Positions 8,542 to 16,793 of a stretch of 64,000 nucleotides of DNA are shown here, piece after piece. Positions within the stretch are counted from its first letter, which is position 1. Each line of letters begins with the position of its first letter. The position numbers were made by a program, and so were the translations under genes. The stretch lies in the NCBI GenBank assembly GCA_963742535.1, contig CAVUMC010000001.1, positions 62,001-126,000 of the forward strand, given 5' to 3'. The DNA comes from VRUE01 sp963742535 (GTDB taxonomy: Bacteria > Actinomycetota > Thermoleophilia > Solirubrobacterales > 70-9). The notes under the pieces were generated by a model. It was given only the letters and a program-made list of their open reading frames with translations. It did not search any database and was not told the DNA's origin.

Positions 8542-9537
8542 GTGAAGGTCTTCATCACGGGAGGAACGGGCTTCATTGGCGGCGAGGTCGTGCGCCAGTT
8601 GCGGGCGCGTGGTGATGACGTCGTCTGCCTGGTTCGCAGCCCGGAGAAAGCGACGAAGCTGCGCGAGCTTGGCTGCGAGCTGGTCGAAGGCGACCTCGGC
8701 AAAGGCGAGGCGATGCGCGCCGGCATGGAGGGCTGCGACGGGCTGGTTCACGCCGCCGCCATGTATGAGGTCGGCATCCCGGCAAAGCAGCACCCGGCGA
8801 TGTACGAGGCCAATGTGCGTGGCAGCGAACGGGTACTGCGGGCGGCGCAGGAGGCGAAGGTCGGCAAGATCGCCTATGTCTCGACCGTCGGTATCTTCGG
8901 CAACACCCACGGCAAGGTCGTCGATGAGAGCTACGAGAACCCAGGCAAGGAATTCACCTCCTATTACGAGGAGACCAAGCTAGAGGGGCACCGGGTTGCC
9001 AAGCGGATGATGGCCGAGGAAGGCCTGCCCTGCGTGATCGTGCAACCAGGCGGCGTCTACGGTCCCGGCGACGAATCGCAGGTCGCCGACCTGCTGAAGG
9101 AATTCTTCGCCGGGCGGCTCTTCATGCTGCCCTTCCCCGAGCTCGGCATCTGTCTTTCCCACGTCGAAGACATCGCCGGTGGCATCCTGCTCGGCCTCGA
9201 CAAGGGCAAGACCGGCGAGACCTACGTGATCAGCGGCCCGGCGACGAACATGCGCGATGCGATCGAGACGATCGCCAAGGTGAGTGGCCGCAAGGCCCCC
9301 AAACGCGACATGCCGACTGGGCTGATGAAGGCGCTGGCCCCGATCGGGCCCGTCGTCGGCAAGCTGATCGGCCAGCCGCCAAACCTGCGCGAGCTGATCT
9401 CCTCCGCCGACGGAGTCACCTTCTGGGCCAGCTACGAGAAGGCAGAACGCGAGCTGGGCTACGCCCCACGCGGGATCGAAGAGGGGATTCGGCAGACGCT
9501 CGCAGCCGATGAGCGCTTCCCCGATCCCGTTGCGTGA
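8542..9537 (+). CDS. NAD(P)-dependent extended SDR (epimerase / dihydroflavonol reductase-like)
   Basis: This 331-residue extended short-chain dehydrogenase/reductase has the N-terminal nucleotide loop GGTGFIGGEV (about 7-16), an active-site YxxxK in YYEETKLEGH (about 141-146), and VQPGGVYGPGD after it. The closest recognisable group is the dihydroflavonol-4-reductase / hopanoid-associated sugar epimerase subfamily. The real substrate cannot be inferred. The gene has its own promoter, and its stop codon is followed directly by a 25-bp hairpin (9538-9603). Confidence 0.85.
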   Translation: MKVFITGGTGFIGGEVVRQLRARGDDVVCLVRSPEKATKLRELGCELVEGDLGKGEAMRAGMEGCDGLVHAAAMYEVGIPAKQHPAMYEANVRGSERVLRAAQEAKVGKIAYVSTVGIFGNTHGKVVDESYENPGKEFTSYYEETKLEGHRVAKRMMAEEGLPCVIVQPGGVYGPGDESQVADLLKEFFAGRLFMLPFPELGICLSHVEDIAGGILLGLDKGKTGETYVISGPATNMRDAIETIAKVSGRKAPKRDMPTGLMKALAPIGPVVGKLIGQPPNLRELISSADGVTFWASYEKAERELGYAPRGIEEGIRQTLAADERFPDPVA

Positions 9538-9603
9538 GGGCATCGGGGGAGGACTCGCCGGAGCAACAGCGGGGAGGCTCCGTCGAGCCCTCCCCCGATG
9601 CCC
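9538..9603 (+). repeat. long hairpin with conserved tip, copy A
   Basis: Directly after the SDR stop, a perfect 15-bp outer stem (9538-9552 with 9589-9603) is followed by an A/C mismatch and a 10-bp inner stem with one mismatch (9554-9563 with 9578-9587). The tip carries GCAACAGCGGGGAGGCTC, identical to the tip of the hairpin at 52800-52867, although the stems are unrelated. There is no T-tract on either strand, so it is not a standard intrinsic terminator. Confidence 0.85.
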
Positions 9604-9616
9604 ATAGGCAAACGCG

Positions 9617-10474
9617 ATGCGCGTAATCGACGTCAAGCACCTAGGCCGGCCGCACGTCATCGGCTGCTGGGAGGTCGACGGGGTGCTTGTCGACCCGGGT
9701 CCGCAGTCCTCGATGGAGACGCTGTTGGAGGCGATCGGCGACGAGCAGCCACGCGCTCTGCTGCTCACACACATCCATCTCGATCACGCCGCCGCCACCG
9801 GGGCCTTGGTGCGCCGCTGGCCCGAGCTCGAGGTCTACGTGCACGAGCGCGGCGCGGCGCACCTGATCGACCCCTCGAAGCTGCTGGCCAGCGCCGAGCG
9901 CCTCTACGGCGACAAGATGGAGTACCTCTGGGGCGAGATCGTCCCCGTGCCCGAGGCCAACGTGAAGCCCCTGGCAGGTGGCGAGAATGTGCTCGGCATG
10001 CGCGTCGCCTACACGCCGGGACACGCCTCACACCACGTCTGTTACTTCCACGAGGACTCCGGCACCGCCTTCGTCGGCGACGTCGCCGCCGTTCGCATCC
10101 CCGGCGTCAAGGAGGTCGTGCCCCCCACTCCCCCACCCGACATCGACATCGAGACCTGGCTCGACTCGATCGCCACCGTTGAGTCATGGCAGCCCGAGCG
10201 TCTCGCTCTCACCCACTTCGGCGCGATCGAGGAGCCCACAGAGCACCTCGAGCTTGTGCGCCAGCGTCTGCGCGAGGAGGCCGACCTGGCCCGCGAGTTG
10301 TCCGAGTACGAGTACGAGCACCACCATCGCGAACGAGTCACCGCCACCGCCGAAACCTCAGATGCCGCGGCAGAGATGATCCAAAGCGTCCCGCCCCAGT
10401 ACCAGTGGCGCGGCCTAGACCGCTACTGGCGCAAGCGCGCTGAACGCGTTTCAGACGCCGAGCGGGGCGGGTAG
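9617..10474 (+). CDS. metallo-beta-lactamase-fold hydrolase
   Basis: This 285-residue MBL-fold enzyme has the metal motif THIHLDHAA (about 51-59), YTPGHASHHV (His at about 138), DVAA (bridging Asp, about 155) and THFG (about 197), i.e. a complete dinuclear site. Residues about 230-285 are charged and helical. The substrate is unknown. The 3' end overlaps the convergent lipoprotein gene by about 52 bp. Confidence 0.85.
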   Translation: MRVIDVKHLGRPHVIGCWEVDGVLVDPGPQSSMETLLEAIGDEQPRALLLTHIHLDHAAATGALVRRWPELEVYVHERGAAHLIDPSKLLASAERLYGDKMEYLWGEIVPVPEANVKPLAGGENVLGMRVAYTPGHASHHVCYFHEDSGTAFVGDVAAVRIPGVKEVVPPTPPPDIDIETWLDSIATVESWQPERLALTHFGAIEEPTEHLELVRQRLREEADLARELSEYEYEHHHRERVTATAETSDAAAEMIQSVPPQYQWRGLDRYWRKRAERVSDAERGG

Positions 10475-11190
10475 CTCGCGCCGTCGAACAGAGTCCTATT
10501 GCCAAGCCGCCCCGGTAGACGCACCCTCATCGGCGGATCGATCACCCCGATGCAGGTGTAAATCCCAGGAGGCATCGGTTCGATCGACATCGTCAGCAGC
10601 AATTTGCGGCCAAGTTGGCGAAACACCGGTTTGCGGGCGCGGTCGTTCTGGCTCGCCCCGCTGGCGCAACCCCCGGCCCCCAGGTTGATCCGAATGAATC
10701 TTGTGTCCTCATCTAGGGCCGGCTGTTCTCGCGCGAGGTCCCAGGTAACCACCTCTCCTTCAGGTAGGACGCTCCGGAGTTGACATGAGCCGGAGCCGTT
10801 CCATTTCCACACGCCTTCATTCTGGGCCACGGACAAGAACTGAAGCTGGTCGATTTGAGTGGAGAGTTGGCCGCTCACGAACACGGCCAGTTCGGCGTCT
10901 TCGGAAACCAATCTCCAGCCACTGGGCGGATATCCCAACCAACCGAGTTGCGGATCGGTGAGAATCGACCGCAGGGCTATCTCAGCCGGTGTGGTGCCTT
11001 CCTCGGCTGCTGCCGGACCGCGGAAGGTCGTCACCGGGTTGAACGGAATTCCGATCCCGCAACTGGTCGGATACGGCCAGTGAGACCAGGCTTCGGTGAT
11101 TGGATCAGCACCCTTGGCGCTCGCGCTGGAGCAGGCAAGCAAAAAAGCACTGACGATCAACGGCAGGCAGAGACTCCTCAAGCGCCGCAT
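10423..11190 (-). CDS. putative lipoprotein of unknown function
   Basis: I do not recognise a family. The N-terminus MRRLRSLCLPLIVSAFLLAC is a signal peptide ending in a lipobox-like LLAC; cleavage at ASA-KG by signal peptidase I is an alternative. The mature part (about 235 residues) has few Lys, several Cys and no clear catalytic motif. I chose the ATG at 11190 because TAAGCT lies 8 nt before it; a GTG at 11196 would leave only 2 nt. The 3' end overlaps the convergent hydrolase gene. Confidence 0.6.
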   Translation of the reverse strand: MRRLRSLCLPLIVSAFLLACSSASAKGADPITEAWSHWPYPTSCGIGIPFNPVTTFRGPAAAEEGTTPAEIALRSILTDPQLGWLGYPPSGWRLVSEDAELAVFVSGQLSTQIDQLQFLSVAQNEGVWKWNGSGSCQLRSVLPEGEVVTWDLAREQPALDEDTRFIRINLGAGGCASGASQNDRARKPVFRQLGRKLLLTMSIEPMPPGIYTCIGVIDPPMRVRLPGRLGNRTLFDGASYPPRSASETRSARLRQ

Positions 11191-11198
11191 GAGCACTC

Positions 11199-11204
11199 AG
11201 CTTA
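11199..11204 (-). promoter_or_regulatory. -10 element of leaderless promoter for the lipoprotein gene
   Basis: TAAGCT sits 8 nt before the ATG at 11190, just after the stop of the upstream aminotransferase gene. Confidence 0.5.
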
Positions 11205-11206
11205 GT

Positions 11207-12376
11207 TCAAGCCAAATATTTGCGCATCCGCTCGACCGCCTCGGTGATGCGGTCTTCGGGCGTGGTCAGCGAGATGCGGAAGAAGCCCTCGCCGCTCGGC
11301 CCGTACATCGAACCCGGAGAGACGACCACGGCCGCCTCTTCGAGCACCAGCTCGGCAAATGAGGTCGAAGTGTGGCCCTCGGGGACCGGCGCCCAGACGT
11401 AGATCGTGCCCTTCGGCGCGCTCACCTCGACGCCGATCTCGCGCAGAGCGTTGACCACGAGGTCGCGGCGGCGGGTGTAGGTCTCGTTCATCCGTTCCAG
11501 TGGGCCGCTCGGCCCCTGCAGAGCGGCGACGCCAGCCATCTGCACCGCCTCGAAGAGACCGGAGTCGACGTTGGTCTTCAAGCGCCAGTAGGTCTGCACG
11601 GCATCGGCGTTGCCGAGAATCGCGGCACAACGCCAGCCGGTCATGTTGTAGCCCTTGGAGAGCGAGAAGACCTCGACCCCGACCTCCTTGGCGCCGGGCG
11701 TGGAAAGGAAGCTGGGGGCGACGTAGCCGTCGTAGGTGGTCTCTGAGTAGGCGTTGTCGTGGACGACGAGGATTTCGTGCTCGCGAGCGAAGGAAACAAC
11801 GCGCTCGAAGAAGCCCTCGGGGACGACGGCGCCAGTCGGGTTGTTGGGGAAGTTGATGAACATCAGTCGCGCCTTCGCTGCGACCTCAGCCGGAATCGCG
11901 GCGAGGTCAGGGGCGAAGCCCAGCTCCGGCACCAGCGGCAGCAGCTCCGCTGTGGCTCCGGCGAGAATCGGGCCGCCGGTGTAGACCGGGTAACCGGGGT
12001 CCGAGGCCAAAGCGACATCGCCCGGGTCGAGGAAGGCGAAGCAAAGGTTGTAGATGCACTCCTTGGCGCCGATCGCCGGGATCACCTCGCTTTCGGGATC
12101 GATTTCGACCCCGAAGCGGCGGTCGTAGAAATCGGCGAAGGCCTGGCGGAACTCCTCGCGGCCACGGTTGCTCGGGTACTTCTGATTGCCGTTCTCGGCA
12201 ACCGCCTCCTGCATCGCCTTGACCACGTGCGAGTAGGTCGGTTCGTCGGGATCGCCAATGCCGAGGCTGATCACATCGATGCCGGCAGCGCGCTTGTCGG
12301 CGATCGTTCGCTCCAGTTCTTGGAACTTGTAGGGAGGCATCGCCTCCAGGCGTTTGGACGGATCAGCGATTCCCAT
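11207..12376 (-). CDS. dapL: LL-diaminopimelate aminotransferase-like class I/II aminotransferase
   Basis: This 389-residue fold-type I PLP enzyme has NFPNNPTGA (about 175-183) and the Schiff-base Lys in SLSKGYNMTGWR (about 238-249). GAKEVGVEVF before the lysine resembles DapL and the related actinobacterial DapC group. DapL converts tetrahydrodipicolinate directly to LL-diaminopimelate, bypassing acylation. The position 12 nt downstream of the dapF homologue supports a role in lysine/diaminopimelate synthesis. A succinyl-DAP aminotransferase (DapC) cannot be excluded. No dapD or dapE is in the window. Confidence 0.75.
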   Translation of the reverse strand: MGIADPSKRLEAMPPYKFQELERTIADKRAAGIDVISLGIGDPDEPTYSHVVKAMQEAVAENGNQKYPSNRGREEFRQAFADFYDRRFGVEIDPESEVIPAIGAKECIYNLCFAFLDPGDVALASDPGYPVYTGGPILAGATAELLPLVPELGFAPDLAAIPAEVAAKARLMFINFPNNPTGAVVPEGFFERVVSFAREHEILVVHDNAYSETTYDGYVAPSFLSTPGAKEVGVEVFSLSKGYNMTGWRCAAILGNADAVQTYWRLKTNVDSGLFEAVQMAGVAALQGPSGPLERMNETYTRRRDLVVNALREIGVEVSAPKGTIYVWAPVPEGHTSTSFAELVLEEAAVVVSPGSMYGPSGEGFFRISLTTPEDRITEAVERMRKYLA

Positions 12377-12388
12377 CGGCGCGGAAAT

Positions 12389-13246
12389 CTATTCGTCCAG
12401 CGCCGACAACGCCGTGAGCAGCTCCGGCGAAAGCTGGCCGGAGGCGATCGGCTCGGCCCAACCGCTCAGCGTCACATCGAGATCCGGAGAGATTGCCACC
12501 TCGAGCTCACCACCGTCGAGCTCAACCGTGATCGGGCTCGGAGCGCCGCCGAGGAAGGCCGTCACGGCCGCGCCACTGGCGCCGGTGCCGGAGGAAAGGG
12601 TCTCCCCCACGCCGCGCTCGAAGATCCGCGCTCGCACCCGGCTGCCGTTGACCTGGAAGAAGGAAACGTTGGTGCGATTGGGGAATAGCGCGTGCGATTC
12701 GACCGGCGGTCCAAGCTCGGCGAGATCGAGACCCTCCAGAATCTCAGCCCTGCCGTCGATCTCGATCGCGCATTGAGGATTGCCGATGGAGACGTGCTGA
12801 AAACGCAGCAGGCGCCCCTTGCCCGCGTCGATGCTGCCGGTCCCGTCTGCGGGTCCCGAGGGAAAGTCCTTGGATGTGACGCTAGCCCGCCCCATCTCCA
12901 CCGAGCAAGTCCGCTCCGAGGTGATCGTCGGCGTCACCGGGCCGGCCGCGGTGAGGATCGAGAAGGTGTCGGCGTCGGTCCAGCCGTTGCGGCGCAGGTA
13001 GAGGATCGCCTCCCGCGCTCCGTTTCCCGAAAGCTCGGCCTCGGATCCATCGGGGTTGAAGATCCGCAGCTCGGCGACGTAGCGCGCATCGTCGCTGCCG
13101 GCGAGCAGCAGCACCCCGTCGGAGCCGATACCGAAGTGCGGATCGCAGATCAACCGCACCCGCGCCGGCGTAAGCGCCCAGGGAAGCTCCGCCGCCTCGA
13201 TGATCAGGTAGTCGTTGCCCAGTGCCTGCCACTTCTCGAATTTCAC
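12389..13246 (-). CDS. dapF: diaminopimelate epimerase homologue lacking both catalytic cysteines
   Basis: This 285-residue protein aligns over the full length of DapF: ALGNDYLIIEA at the start, FGIGSDGVLLL, HVSIGNPQCAIEI, FPNRTNVSF, and FERGVGETL. In DapF two Cys act as the acid/base pair, within CGNG and ACGTG/ACGSG motifs. Here they read LSGNGAR (about residue 74) and LSSGTGAS (about residue 222), so both are Ser; the usual NPH is NPQ. The rest of the pocket and the reading frame are intact. It may be a weak epimerase, have another activity, or bind ligand only. TAGGCT, which includes the P450 stop codon, is 6 nt before the GTG start. Confidence 0.85.
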   Translation of the reverse strand: MKFEKWQALGNDYLIIEAAELPWALTPARVRLICDPHFGIGSDGVLLLAGSDDARYVAELRIFNPDGSEAELSGNGAREAILYLRRNGWTDADTFSILTAAGPVTPTITSERTCSVEMGRASVTSKDFPSGPADGTGSIDAGKGRLLRFQHVSIGNPQCAIEIDGRAEILEGLDLAELGPPVESHALFPNRTNVSFFQVNGSRVRARIFERGVGETLSSGTGASGAAVTAFLGGAPSPITVELDGGELEVAISPDLDVTLSGWAEPIASGQLSPELLTALSALDE

Positions 13247-13252
13247 GCGGCG

Positions 13253-13258
13253 AGCCTA
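13253..13258 (-). promoter_or_regulatory. -10 element of dapF formed on the P450 stop codon
   Basis: TAGGCT begins with the TAG stop of the P450 gene and lies 6 nt before the GTG of dapF, so dapF may be transcribed independently as a leaderless mRNA. Confidence 0.45.
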
Positions 13259-14671
13259 GTGAGAAGCGGCAAGCGCCGGAGTGCGCTCGCGCAGACGCAC
13301 GCGCAGCCCCTTCGGGCTCATCGTGAAGCCGAGGAGCTCGGTGACCGGCGGCGCCGCCGGGTCGAGCTCGATCACGAAGTTGCGGGCGATCATGCCCAGC
13401 GCCGTCTTCGCCTCGAGGAAGGCGAGGTTGCGACCGGGGCAAAAACGCGGTCCGGCACCAAAGGTGAGGAAGGACTTCTGATCGGGAATCGGCAGCTCCT
13501 CTTCCTCATCCAGCCAGCGCTCCGGCACGAACTCATCGGCCCTCACGGTGCTCTGCAGGCCGGCGTAGCGATGAAGGAGGAAGAGGCGCGTACCGGCCGG
13601 GACGTGGACGCCCTCGATCTCAGTGTCGGCAAGCGGCTCCAGGCCGGTTATCGGGACCACCGGGGTCAGCCGCATCGACTCCCGCAGCACCCCCTCGCCG
13701 TAGCGGAAGCCCTCGACCGTGTCGTACTCGGTCGCGTAGGGCTGGTCGCCGAGGACATCCTGTGCCTCCTCGGCCCACTTCGCCTGGATCGCGGGGCGGC
13801 GGGCGAGCGACCAGATCGTCCAGGCCATCGAGTGCGAGGTGGTGTCCTCACCGGCAAGCAGCAGGGTGAAGACGTTGCCCATGATTTCCTCGTCGCTGAA
13901 GGTGCCCTCGGTTTCCTGGGCGGCAATCATGCTCTCGAGGAAGTTCTCCGGCTCCTCGCGCAGCTCCGGACGGGCGGCGATCCGTCGCCGCGTCTCGGCC
14001 ATGAAGCCATTGACCGCCTTCTCGATCTCCTCCATCGAGCGGTCGAGCGCCCGGTCGGCGGGCAATTTGAAGTAGCGCCAGTACGGGAATGAGAAGAAGA
14101 GGCGCCGATTGGTCATGTGGAAGACCCGGTGCAGGTGCTCCTGGAGGTCGTCGTCACCGCGCTCGAGCGTGTTGAGGTCGTGACCGAAGGCGAGCGCCGA
14201 GGTGACGTCGACCGTGTAGGCGGAGAGGGCCTGGCCGATCTCGAAGCCCTGGCCGGCACGAGCGGCTGTCTGGAGCCTGCCGTAAAGGCGTTCGGTGCAG
14301 GTGCTGACGATCTCGAAATAGCGCTGCAGGTGATTGCTGTTGAGGGCGGTGACCGCCAGCCTGCGCGTGCGGCGCCAGTCATCCCCCTCCGCGGCGAAGA
14401 CCCCAACCGTCCCCACTTCTTCGGTGATCTGGAGGATCTCGCGCCAGCGCCGAAAGCCGTCCGGGCGATCGCGCAGCAGCGCATTGAGCGTCTCCGCGTT
14501 GCCGATCGCGAGGATCTTGCGCCTGCCTATGTCGAAGCGAAAAAGCGGCCCATAGCTCTCGGCCCACCGCTCCGCGGTCAGATGCAAAGTGTCAGGGCGA
14601 ATCTGGTGCGCGTTGCCGACCAGCGGCAGACGCCTCGGTCCGGGCAGATCGTCGATCGAACGCACCGCCAT
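13256..14671 (-). CDS. cytochrome P450
   Basis: This 471-residue P450 has the I-helix oxygen-binding motif AGEDTTSHSMAW (about 285-296), the K-helix ExxR in LRESMRL (about 344-350), and the heme Cys in FGAGPRFCPGRN (about 410-421). There is no membrane anchor, so it should be soluble and need ferredoxin or another redox partner, none of which is nearby. The substrate is unknown. It sits between miaA and dapF with small gaps (25 and 9 bp), an odd place for a P450. Confidence 0.92.
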   Translation of the reverse strand: MAVRSIDDLPGPRRLPLVGNAHQIRPDTLHLTAERWAESYGPLFRFDIGRRKILAIGNAETLNALLRDRPDGFRRWREILQITEEVGTVGVFAAEGDDWRRTRRLAVTALNSNHLQRYFEIVSTCTERLYGRLQTAARAGQGFEIGQALSAYTVDVTSALAFGHDLNTLERGDDDLQEHLHRVFHMTNRRLFFSFPYWRYFKLPADRALDRSMEEIEKAVNGFMAETRRRIAARPELREEPENFLESMIAAQETEGTFSDEEIMGNVFTLLLAGEDTTSHSMAWTIWSLARRPAIQAKWAEEAQDVLGDQPYATEYDTVEGFRYGEGVLRESMRLTPVVPITGLEPLADTEIEGVHVPAGTRLFLLHRYAGLQSTVRADEFVPERWLDEEEELPIPDQKSFLTFGAGPRFCPGRNLAFLEAKTALGMIARNFVIELDPAAPPVTELLGFTMSPKGLRVRLRERTPALAASH

Positions 14672-14696
14672 TACGGACCCCAGTCTCCCAGGCGGC

Positions 14697-15434
14697 TCAG
14701 GAGAGTTCGGTCAACTGCTCACAGATCTTTGCGGCGATCTCGGCATCGTCACTCGTGCCACGGTCCACCCAGTGCAGATTGGGGATCTTGCGCATCCAGG
14801 TGAGCTGGCGGCGGGCGTAGTTGCGGGAGCGCTGCTGCATGGTTTCAAGGTCACCGCTGAGGACCTCGTCGAAGCCGAGCGCGACACGGGCGGTGCGCGA
14901 TGGGCTCAGCGCCTCGGCCCGCTCGACCTCCTCACGGGCGCCGCCGGCGAAGATCGCCTTGGTGCGCGCATTGATCCGCTCATAAAGCTGCTCCCGGTCC
15001 ATGCTGATTCCGAAGATCTGCGTCGGGTGCCGCGTCTCGGGAGACCACAGCTCAGACTCCTCCGATTCCGGCGGCGCCTTGACCAGTGACAGCTGCGCCA
15101 GCGCCGCTCGCAAATAGAGCCCCGTCCCCCCCACCACGATCGGCTGCCGCCCTGCCTCCAGCGCCTGATCGATCTCGGCATGCGCGAGTGGCATGTAGTC
15201 GCCGACGTTGAACCTCTCGGTGACCGGCACAAATCCCACAAGCTTGTGCTCAAGCCGCGCTCGCTCCTCCGCGGTGGCAACGCCGGTCAGCACCGAGAGC
15301 CCCTCGTAGACCTGGAGCGCATCACAGGAGATTGCGACCGGATCCTCCCCACGCTCCCTGAGCAGCTCCGCGAGCTCGATTGCGACCCCGGTCTTGCCCA
15401 CGCCCGTGGGCCCGAAGATCGCGATTACCCGCAC
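14697..15434 (-). CDS. miaA: tRNA dimethylallyltransferase, short form
   Basis: The protein has the P-loop GPTGVGKT (about 8-15), SCDALQVY (about 35-42, with the catalytic Asp), and VGGTGLYLRA (about 99-108), so it is MiaA, which adds dimethylallyl to A37 of tRNAs. At 245 residues it is about 50-60 shorter than usual. After LYLRA it passes in about 20 residues to HPTQIFGISMDRE, so most of the inserted helical domain that contacts the tRNA anticodon arm is missing. The frame is open throughout, so this is a deletion and not a frameshift. It starts with GTG, 2 nt after the miaB stop. Confidence 0.85.
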   Translation of the reverse strand: MRVIAIFGPTGVGKTGVAIELAELLRERGEDPVAISCDALQVYEGLSVLTGVATAEERARLEHKLVGFVPVTERFNVGDYMPLAHAEIDQALEAGRQPIVVGGTGLYLRAALAQLSLVKAPPESEESELWSPETRHPTQIFGISMDREQLYERINARTKAIFAGGAREEVERAEALSPSRTARVALGFDEVLSGDLETMQQRSRNYARRQLTWMRKIPNLHWVDRGTSDDAEIAAKICEQLTELS

Positions 15435-15436
15435 GC

Positions 15437-16765
15437 TTAGAGAGCGCGGCTGAGCAGCCTCTCGGTCCCGGTCAGGGTCTGAGAGGTGGCGGCGGAGATC
15501 TCGACCTCGACGAACTCGCCGGGGGTCGCGGTGCCCTCGAAGTTCACCGCCTTGTTGTGGCGGGTGCGACCACGCAGGCGGGTCTCGTCGGTGCGGCTGG
15601 TTCCTTCAACCAAGACCTCGACCGACCGCCCGACGAATCGCTGCGCTCGTTCCGTCGCCCGGCGCTGCACCAGCTCGACCAGGCGCTCCATCCGCTCGAC
15701 CTTGACCGGGTGCGGGATCTGGTCCTCGAACTCGGCCGCCTCGGTTTCGCGACGGGGCGAGAAGACGAAGGTGAAGGCGCTGTCGTAGCCAACCTCATCG
15801 ACCACTTCCAGCGTCTGCTCGAAATCGGCCTCGCTCTCGCCGGGGAAGCCGACGATGATGTCGGTGGTGATCGCGCAGTCGGGCACGTGCTCGCGAATCA
15901 GCGAGACCCGGTCCATGTAGCGCTGGCGGTCGTAGGTGCGCCGCATGCGCTTGAGGATCGGAGTGGAGCCGGATTGCAGCGGCAGGTGGATGTGCTCGCA
16001 GACCGCCGGCAGCTCGGCGTGGGCGCGGATCACGTCCTCCTTCATGTCCTTGGGGTGAGGGCTGGTGTAGCGGATCCGCTCGATCCCGCTAATCGCATCG
16101 ATCTTTCCCAGCAGCTCGGCGAAGCCGATCCGACTCTCCTTCGGCAGGTCGCGCCCGTAGCTGTTGACGTTCTGGCCGAGCAGCGTCACCTCGCGCACGC
16201 CGTCGGCGGCGAGCGCCTCGGCCTCGATCACTAGCTCGGCAGGATCGCGGCTGACCTCGCGGCCGCGGGTCGAGGGGACGATGCAATAGGCGCACTTGCA
16301 GTTGCAGCCCTGCGAGACCTGAAGCCAGCCCTGGTACTCGCGCACCCGGCGGGTTGGCAGGTGGCCGGAGAAGTCCTCGAACTCGAAGTACCCCTGGGCG
16401 GTCAGCGAATCGGAATTGAGGAACTCGGCGAGCTTGTGAATCTGCCCGGGCCCGAAGGCGACGTCGACGAAGGGAAAGCGCTGGAAGACCTCGTCCTTGA
16501 CCGACTGTGCCCAGCAGCCGCCAACCCCGACGACCCGGTCGGGGAATTCGGACTTGAGCCGCTTCGCCTCGCCAAGATGGGCGACGAAGCGGTTGTCCGC
16601 GGACTCCCGGATCGAGCAGGTGTTGAAGAGGATCAGGTCGGCGCCGTCACGCGAGTCCGCCTCCTCGTACCCAAGCGACTCGAGCATGCCGCGCATGCGC
16701 TCAGAGTCGTGCACGTTCATCTGGCAGCCGAACGTGGTGACGTGATACTTCCTCACCGCCTCCAT
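15437..16765 (-). CDS. miaB: tRNA-2-methylthio-N6-dimethylallyladenosine synthase
   Basis: This 442-residue radical-SAM methylthiotransferase has an N-terminal UPF0004 domain whose three Cys bind one cluster (FGCQMN, FNTCSIRE and GGCWAQ). The radical-SAM CxxxCxxC motif is in GCNCKCAYC (about 148-156), and a C-terminal TRAM domain ends the protein. It adds the methylthio group to the product of MiaA, whose gene follows directly. The ATG lies 8 nt after TAACCT. Confidence 0.95.
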   Translation of the reverse strand: MEAVRKYHVTTFGCQMNVHDSERMRGMLESLGYEEADSRDGADLILFNTCSIRESADNRFVAHLGEAKRLKSEFPDRVVGVGGCWAQSVKDEVFQRFPFVDVAFGPGQIHKLAEFLNSDSLTAQGYFEFEDFSGHLPTRRVREYQGWLQVSQGCNCKCAYCIVPSTRGREVSRDPAELVIEAEALAADGVREVTLLGQNVNSYGRDLPKESRIGFAELLGKIDAISGIERIRYTSPHPKDMKEDVIRAHAELPAVCEHIHLPLQSGSTPILKRMRRTYDRQRYMDRVSLIREHVPDCAITTDIIVGFPGESEADFEQTLEVVDEVGYDSAFTFVFSPRRETEAAEFEDQIPHPVKVERMERLVELVQRRATERAQRFVGRSVEVLVEGTSRTDETRLRGRTRHNKAVNFEGTATPGEFVEVEISAATSQTLTGTERLLSRAL

Positions 16766-16773
16766 GGCCAGCG

Positions 16774-16779
16774 AGGTTA
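16774..16779 (-). promoter_or_regulatory. -10 element of leaderless promoter for miaB
   Basis: TAACCT lies 8 nt before the ATG at 16765, just downstream of the cupredoxin stop. Confidence 0.5.
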
Positions 16780-16793
16780 GCGCCCCAGGGGAG

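Noticed and set aside
9538..9603. Ordinary intrinsic terminator after the SDR gene
   Set aside because: The stem is far longer than usual, has a 14-nt structured tip conserved elsewhere, and is followed by GATG or preceded by GC-rich sequence, with no T-tract on either strand.
12389..13246. PhzF-type isomerase instead of a DapF homologue
   Set aside because: PhzF lacks Cys too, but the GNG, ERGVGET and SGTGA motif set and the position beside dapL match DapF.
14697..15434. Frameshift or sequencing error explaining the short MiaA
   Set aside because: The reading frame is continuous, both sides of the gap are in the same frame, and the junction has no repeat that would suggest an assembly slip.
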